Program-made: the position numbers and the translations under genes | The notes under the pieces: model-generated | Seen by the model: only the letters and a program-made list of their open reading frames with translations | Databases searched by the model: none | Told to the model about the DNA's origin: nothing | In this document: positions 57,968 to 64,000 of the stretch, one piece after another | Numbering within the stretch: position 1 is the stretch's first letter | Layout: every line of letters starts with the position of its first letter | NCBI GenBank assembly: GCA_029207755.1 | Contig: JARCOQ010000185.1 | Coordinates: forward strand, 62,001 to 126,000 | DNA: 64,000 bases | Origin: Chamaea fasciata | Taxonomy: Eukaryota > Chordata > Aves > Passeriformes > Sylviidae | Reading direction: 5' to 3'

Positions 57968-60900
57968 TGCCCTGGCTGTCCCTGGAGTGCCCTGGCTGTC
58001 CCCTAGGTGTCCCTGGGGGGGCCCGGGCTGTCGTCTAGGTGTCCCTGGGGGTGCCCTGGTTGTTCCTGGGGATGCCCTGGCTGTCCCCTAGGTGTCCCTG
58101 GGGGTGCCCTGGGTGTCCCTGGGGGTGCCCTGGCTGTCCCTCGGGTGCCCTGGCTGTCCCCTAGGTGTCCCTGGGGGTGCCCTGGGTGTCCGTGGGCTGC
58201 CCTGGCTGTCCCCAAGGTGTCTCTGTGGGTGCCCAGAGTGTCCCTGGGAGGTCCCTGGCTGTCCCCTAGGGGTCTCTGGGGGTGCCCTGGCTGTCCCGTC
58301 AGTGTCCCTGGGGGTGCCCTGCTTGTTCCCTAGGTGTCCCTGGGGGTGCCCTGCCTGTCCCTTAGGTGTCCCTGGGGGTGCCCTGCCTGTCCCCTCGGTG
58401 TTCCTGGGGGGGCCCTGGCTGTCCCCTAGGTGTCCCTGGGGTGCCCTGCCTGTCCCCCTCGTGTCCCTGGGGGTGCCCTGCCTGTCCCCTAGGTGTCCCT
58501 GGGTGTGCCCTGCCTGTCCCTTAGGTGTCCCTGGGGGTGCCCTGGCTGTCCCTAGGGTGCCCTGGCTGTGCCCTCGGTGTCTCTGGGGGTGCCCTGGGTG
58601 TCCCTGGGGGTGCCCTGGCTGTCCCTAGGGTGCCATGGCTGTCCCTAGGGTACCCTGGCTGTCCCCTCGGTGTCCCTGGGGGAGCCCTGGGTGTCCCTGG
58701 GGTGCCCTGGCTGTCCCCTAGGTGTCGCTGGGGGTGCCCAGGCTGTCCCCTAGGTGTCCCTGGGGGGGCCCTGGGTGTCCCTTGGGTGCCATTGCTGTCC
58801 CTGGGGTGCCCGGGAGGTCCCCTACGTGTCCCTGGGGTGCCCTGGCTGTCCCGTCAGTGTCTCTGAGGGTGGCCTGGGTGTCCCTGGCGTGCCCTGGCTG
58901 TCTCCTAGGTGTCCCTGGGGGTGCCCTGGCTGTCCTGTAGGTGTCCCTGGGGTGCCCTGGGTGTCCCTGGCGTGCCCTGGCTGTCTCCTAGGTGTCCCTG
59001 GGGGTGCCCTGGCTGTCCTAAAGGTGTCCCTGTGGGTGCCCTCCCTGTCCCTCGGGATGCCCTGGCTGTCCCCTAGGTGTCCCTGGGGGTGCCCTGGGTG
59101 TCCCTGGGGTGCCATGGCTGTCCCCTAGGTGACCCTGCGGGGGCCCTGGCTGTCCCCTAGGTGTCCCTGGGGGTGCCCTGGCTGTCCCTGGGGTGCCCTG
59201 GCTGTCCCCTAGGTGTCCCTGGGGGTGCACTGGCTGTCCCTGGGGTGCCCTGGCTGTCCCCTAGATGTCCCTGGAGGTCCCCTAGGTGTCCCTGCGGGTG
59301 CCCAGAGTGTCCCTTCGAGTGCCCTGGCTGTCCCCTAGGGGTCTCTGGGGGTGCCCTGCCTGTCGCCTAGGTGTCCCTGGGGTTGTCCTGGGTGTCCCTG
59401 GGGGTGCCCTGCCTGTCCCCTAGGTGTCCCTGGGGTTGTCCTGGGTGTCCCTGGGGGTGCCCTGGCGGTCTCCTAGGTGTCCCTGTAAGTGCCCTGTGGG
59501 TCCCTGGGGTGCCCTGGGGGTGCCCTGGTGTCCCTGGGGGTGCCCTGGCTGTCCCCTAGGTGGCCCTGGGGGTGCCCTGGCTGTCCCTGGGGTGCTCTGG
59601 ATGTCCCCTTGGTGTCCCTGGGGTGCCCTGGCTGTCCCCTTGGTGTCCCTGAGGGTGTCCTGGCTGTCCCTAGGGTGCCCTGGCTGTCCCCTAGGTGTCC
59701 CTGGGGGTGCCCTGGCTGTCCCTGGAGTGCCCTGGCTGTCCCCTAGGTGTCCCTGGTCATGCCCTGGCTGTCCCTTAGGTGTCCCTGGGGGTGCCCTGGC
59801 TGTCCCCTAGGTGTCCCTGGGGGTGCCCTGCCTGTCCCCTAGGTGTCCCTGGGGGTGCCCTGGCTGTCCTCTAGGTGTCCCTGGGGGTGCCCTGGGTGTC
59901 CCTGGGGATGCCCTGGCTGTCCCCTAGGTGTCCCTGGGGGTGCCCTGGGTGTCCCTGGGGATGCCCTGGCTGTCCCCTAAGTGTCCCTGGGGGTGCCCTG
60001 GCTGTCCCTAGGGTGCCGTGGCTGTGCCCTTGGTGTCCCTGGGGGTGCCCTGGCTGTCCCTAGGGTGTCCTGGCTGTCCCCTAGGTGTCCCTGGGGGTGC
60101 CCTGGCTGTCTCCTAGGTGTCCCTGGGAGTGCCCTGCCTGTCCCCTAGGTGTCCCTGGGGGTGCCATGGCTGTCCCTAGGGTGCCCTGGCTGTCCCCTAG
60201 GTGTTCCTGGGGGTGCCCTGGGTGTGCCTGGGGTGCCCTGGATGTCCCCTAGGTGTCCCTGGGGGTGCCCAGGGTGTCCCTGGGGGTGCCCTTGCTGTCC
60301 CGTAGCTGTCCCTGGGGGTGCCCTGGGTGTCCCTGGGGTGCCCTGGCTGTCCCCTTGGTGTCCCTGGGGGTGCCCTGGCTGTCCCCTCGGTGTCCCTGGG
60401 GGTGCCCTGCCTTTACCCTCGGTGTTCCTGGGGGGGCCCTGGCTGTCCCCTAGGTGTCCCTGGGGTGCCCTGCCTGTCCCCTTCGTGTCCCTGGGGTGCC
60501 CTGGCTGTCCCCTAGGTGTCCCTGGGGGTGCCCAGGGTGTCCCTGGGAATGCGCTGGCTGTCCCCTTGGTGTCCCTGGGGGTGCCCTGGCTTTCCCCTTG
60601 GTGTCCCTGAGGGTGCCCTGGCTGTCCCTAAAGTGCCCTGGCTGTGCCCTAGGTGTCCCAGGGGCTGCCCTGGCTGTCCCTCGGGGTGCCCTGGCTGTCC
60701 CCTTGGTGTCCCTGGGGGTGCCCAGGGTGTCCCTTAGGTGTCCCTGGGGGTGAACTGCCTGTCCCCTTGGTGTCCCTGGGGGTGCCCTGGCTGTGCCCTC
60801 GGTGTCTCTGGGGGTGCCCTGGCTGTCCCCTAGGTGTCCCTGGGGGTGCCCTGCGTGTCCCCTACGTGTCCTTGGGGGTGCCCTGGCTGTCCCTAGGGTG

Positions 60901-61757
60901 CCTTGGCTGTCCCCTAGTTGTCCCTGGGGGTGCCCTGGATGTGCCTGGGGTGCCCTGGCTGTCCCCTAGGTGTCCCTGGGGGTGCCCTGGCTGTCCCTAG
61001 GGTGCCCTGGCTGTGCCCGAGGTGTCCCTGGGGGTGCCCTGGCTGTCCCTCGGGTTCCCTCGCTGCCCCCTAGGTGTCCCTGGGGGTGCCCAGGGTGTCC
61101 CTGGGGTTCCCTGGCTGTCCCGTACGTGTCCCTGGGGGTGCCCTAGAGGTCCCCTTGGTGTCCCTGGGGGTGCCATGGCTGTCCGTAGGGTGCCCTGGCT
61201 GTCCCCTAGGTGTTCCTGGGGGTGCCCTGGGTGTCCCTGGGGGGGCCCTGGCTGTCCCCTAGGGGTCTCTGGGGGTGCCCTGCCTGTCCCCTTGGTGTCC
61301 CTGGGGGTGCCCTGGCTGTGCCCTCGGTGTCCCTGGGGTGCCCTGGCTGTCCCGTCAGTGTCCCTGGGGGTGCCCTGGCTGTCCCTAGGGTGCCCTGGCT
61401 GTCCCCTAGGTGTCCCTGGGGGTGCCCTGGGTGCCCCTGGCGGTGCCCTGGCTGTCCCCTTCGTGTCTTGGGGGTGCCCTGGCTGTCCCTAGGGTGCCCT
61501 GGCTGTCCCCTAGGTGTCCCTGGGGGTGCCCAGGGTGTCGCTGGGGTGCCCTGGCTGTCCCCTACGTGTCCCTGGGGGTGCCCTGGGTGTCCCCTCGGTG
61601 TCCCTGGGTGTGCCCTGCCTGTCCCCTCGGTGTTCCTGGGTGGGCCCTTGCTGTCCCCTAGGTATCCCTGGGCTGCACTGCCTGTCCCCTTCGTGTCCCT
61701 GGGGGTGCCCTGGCTGTCCCCTAGGTGTCCCTGGGGGTGCCCTGGGTGTGCCTGGGG
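57968..61757. repeat. 3.8 kb higher-order unit, copy 1
   Basis: Matching points with the following copy are 58007/61797 (offset 3790), 58141/61963 (3822), 58722/62492 (3770), 59161/62846 (3685) and 60161/63834 (3673). Each change is explained by gains or losses of 20, 32, 52, 64 or 85 bp. The order of variants at 58660-58990 (CCCAGG, GGGAGG, CCGTCAG, TCTCCTAGG) follows that at 370-640 in the left family. Confidence 0.87.
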
Positions 61758-64000
61758 TGCCCTGGCTGTCCCTGGAGTGCCCTGGCTGTCCCCTAGGTGT
61801 CCCTGGGGGGGCCCGGGCTGTCGTCTAGGTGTCCCTGGGGGTGCCCTGGTTGTTCCTGGGGATGCCCTGGCTGTCCCCTAGGTGTCCCTGGGGGTGCCCT
61901 GGGTGTCCCTGGGGGTGCCCTGGCTGTGCCCTTGGTGTCCCTAGGGGTGCCCTGGCTGTCCCTCGGGTGCCCTGGCTGTCCCCTAGGTGTCCCTGGGGGT
62001 GCCCTGGGTGTCCGTGGGCTGCCCTGGCTGTCCCCAAGGTGTCCCTGTGGGTGCCCAGAGTGTCCCTGGGAGGTCCCTGGCTGTCCCCTAGGGGTCTCTG
62101 GGGGTGCCCTGGCTGTCCCGTCAGTGTCCCTGGGGGTGCCCTGCTTGTCCCCTAGGTGTCCCTGGGGGTGCCCTGCCTGTCCCTTAGGTGTCCCTGGGGG
62201 TGCCCTGCCTGTCCCCTCGGTGTTCCTGGGGGGGCCCTGGCTGTCCCCTAGGTGTCCCTGGGGTGCCCTGCCTGTCCCTCTCGTGTCCCTGGGGGTGCCC
62301 TGCCTGTCCCTTAGGTGTCCCTGGGGGTGCCCTGGCTGTGCCCTCGGTGTCTCTGGGGGTGCCCTGGGTGTCCCTGGGGGTGCCCTGGCTGTCCCTAGGG
62401 TGCCATGGCTGTCCCTAGGGTACCCTGGCTGTCCCCTCGGTGTCCCTGGGGGAGCCCTGGGTGTCCCTGGGGTGCCCTGGCTGTCCCCTAGGTGTCGCTG
62501 GGGGTGCCCAGGCTGTCCCCTAGGTGTCCCTGGGGGGGCCCTGGGTGTCCCTTGGGTGCCATTGCTGTCCCTGGGGTGCCCGGGAGGTCCCCTACGTGTC
62601 CCTGGGGTGCCCTGGCTGTCCCGTCAGTGTCTCTGAGGGTGGCCTGGGTGTCCCTGGCGTGCCCTGGCTGTCTCCTAGGTGTCCCTGGGGGTGCCCTGGC
62701 TGTCCTGTAGGTGTCCCTGGGGTGCCCTGGGTGTCCCTGGCGTGCCCTGGCTGTCTCCTAGGTGTCCCTGGGGGTGCCCTGGGTGTCCCTGGGGTGCCCT
62801 GGCTGTCCCCTAGGTGACCCTCCGGGGGCCCTGGCTGTCCCCTAGGTGTCCCTGGGGGTGCCCTGGCTGTCCCTGGGGTGCCCTGGCTGTCCCCTAGGTG
62901 TCCCTGGGGGTGCACTGGCTGTCCCTGGGGTGCCCTGGCTGTCCCCTAGATGTCCCTGGAGGTCCCCTAGGTGTCCCTGCGGGTGCCCAGAGTGTCCCTT
63001 CGAGTGCCCTGGCTGTCCCCTAGGGGTCTCTGGGGGTGCCCTGCCTGTCGCCTAGGTGTCCCTGGGGTTGTCCTGGGTGTCCCTGGGGGTGCCCTGCCTG
63101 TCCCCTAGGTGTCCCTGGGGTTGTCCTGGGTGTCCCTGGGGGTGCCCTGGCGGTCTCCTAGGTGTCCCTGTGGGTGCCCTGTGGGTCCCTGGGGTGCCCT
63201 GGGGGTGCCCTGGTGTCCCTGGGGGTGCCCTGGCTGTCCCCTAGGTGGCCCTGGGGGTGCCCTGGCTGTCCCTGGGGTGCTCTGGATGTCCCCTTGGTGT
63301 CCCTGGGGTGCCCTGGCTGTCCCCTTGGTGTCCCTGAGGGTGTCCTGGCTGTCCCGAGGGTGCCCTGGCTGTCCCCTAGGTGTCCCTGGGGGTGCCCTGG
63401 CTGTCCCTAGGGTGCCCTGGCTGTCACCTAGGTGTCCCTGGGGGTGCCCTGGCTGTCCCTGGAGTGCCCTGGCTGTCCCCTAGGTGTCCCTGGGCATGCC
63501 CTGGCTGTCCCTTAGGTGTCCCTGGGGGTGCCCTGGCTGTCCCCTAGGTGTCCCTGGGGGTGCCCTGCCTGTCCCCTAGGTGTCCCTGGGGGTGCCCTGG
63601 CTGTCCCTGGGGATGCCCTGGCTGTCCCCTAGGTGTCCCTGGGGGTGCCCTGGGTGTCCCTGGGGGTGCCCTGGCTGTCCCTAGGGTGCCGTGGCTGTGC
63701 CCTTGGTGTCCCTGGGGGTGCCCTGGCTGTCCCTAGGGTGTCCTGGCTGTCCCCTAGGTGTCCCTGGGGGTGCCCTGGCTGTCTCCTAGGTGTCCCTGGG
63801 AGTGCCCTGCCTGTCCCCTAGTTGTCCCTGGGGGTGCCATGGCTGTCCCTAGGGTGCCCTGGCTGTCCCCTAGGTGTTCCTGGGGGTGCCCTGGGTGTGC
63901 CTGGGGTGCCCTGGATGTCCCCTAGGTGTCCCTGGGGGTGCCCAGGGTGTCCCTGGGGGTGCCCTTGCTGTCCCGTAGCTGTCCCTGGGGGTGCCCTGGG
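61758..64000. repeat. 3.8 kb higher-order unit, copy 2, cut by the window end
   Basis: This is the direct continuation of copy 1 and still in register at the last base. It holds the longest open frame in the window (61797-62636), which is an artefact of missing TAG registers and a GTG start. The TTCGAG marker allele lies at 62999-63004, matching 59310 in copy 1. Confidence 0.87.

Larger units (their letters stand above)
1..64000. repeat. GC-rich higher-order minisatellite array filling the window
   Basis: The whole window is one head-to-tail array. The basic unit is 32 bp, made of a 12 bp (TGTCCCTGGGGG), a 9 bp (TGCCCTGGC) and an 11 bp (TGTCCCCTAGG) monomer, so the elementary step is about 10.5 bp. 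Compound 52-53 bp units add a 12+9 bp pair. The consensus is 23/32 G+C, has one A against eight T on the plus strand and contains no CpG. I read no segment in inverted orientation, no gap and no stretch of unrelated sequence. Both edges are inside the array, so its true length is unknown. The organism is probably a vertebrate, perhaps a bird, but that is inferred from repeat style only. No coding or RNA function is supported. Confidence 0.97.

Noticed and set aside
61797..62636. Longest plus-strand open frame, 279 residues rich in P, G, C, L, V and W
   Set aside because: It starts at GTG, its sequence is the 32 bp repeat read in rotating frames, and similar frames exist in all phases throughout the array. 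It has no fold, signal or domain beyond the repeat and no separate promoter or codon signature.
1..64000. CRISPR array
   Set aside because: Units are contiguous with no unique spacers between constant repeats, and no cas genes are present.
1..64000. CpG decay by methylation as the source of the TG-rich, CpG-free consensus
   Set aside because: Decay of CpG on both strands would leave CA as well as TG on the plus strand, but CA is rare. A founder monomer without CpG is simpler, although a strand-biased process cannot be excluded.
1..64000. Splice-like signals (pyrimidine-rich run then CTAG, followed by GTG)
   Set aside because: They recur in nearly every unit as part of monomer 3/1 junctions. 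With no exon-like sequence between them they carry no information.
1..64000. Promoters, terminators, tRNA or rRNA genes
   Set aside because: There is no A/T-rich stretch for a TATA-type element, no tRNA-like cloverleaf with conserved arms and no rRNA sequence. GC-box-like strings are only repeat units.

Overview
This 64 kb window is a single, uninterrupted GC-rich tandem-repeat array. I find no gene, RNA gene, transposon, CRISPR array or stretch of unique sequence on either strand. The dominant unit is 32 bp (clean copy at 2035-2066). It is built from three related short monomers of 12, 9 and 11 bp, TGTCCCTGGGGG, TGCCCTGGC and TGTCCCCTAGG. A second common arrangement inserts a 20-21 bp two-monomer unit and gives a 52-53 bp compound unit (clean copy at 2067-2118). 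Every unit I read is head-to-tail in the same orientation. All the open reading frames are by-products: the 32 bp period rotates the frame, the only regular stop is the TAG of the 11 bp monomer, and nearly all apparent starts are GTG.

Such a long CpG-poor, 72 % GC, higher-order minisatellite points to a vertebrate nuclear chromosome. A bird microchromosome or subtelomere is my best guess, because GC-rich TGTCCC-type minisatellites are common there. This is an inference; no gene in the window can confirm it. The size suggests a long-read assembly.

Layout. From 1 to about 22.3 kb there is a left family marked by TGACCCCAAGG. It contains a 6.1 kb offset duplication (1-2411 and 6363-8572) and a true tandem pair of about 5 kb units (7625-12612 and 12613-17431). 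From 22.3 to 27.8 kb there are transitional units with local duplications. From 27.8 to about 56.5 kb there is a middle family marked by GTCCCGTACGTG and GTCTCTCGGGG. It holds a 4.02 kb tandem pair (33160 and 37181), a nearly identical 4.64 kb tandem pair (about 40940-45600 and 45600-50430) and a 2 kb unit in about 2.3 copies (49790-54500). From about 57.9 kb to the end the left-type variants return, in a 3.7-3.8 kb tandem pair (57968-61757 and 61758-64000, cut by the window edge).

How the parts relate. Block duplications and small register shifts explain the whole window. Copies differ mostly by gains or losses of about 11, 20-21, 31-32, 52-53, 84-85, 105, 168-169, 190, 200 or 253 bp, close to multiples of one ~10.5 bp monomer. 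The 52-53 bp units place C-tracts exactly 10 bp apart, giving a canonical minus-strand G-quadruplex motif in each. Two zones (42160-42725 and 20100-21420) carry clustered 1-3 bp indels that look more like consensus errors than biology. I found no multi-gene system. What is notable is the architecture of the array itself.
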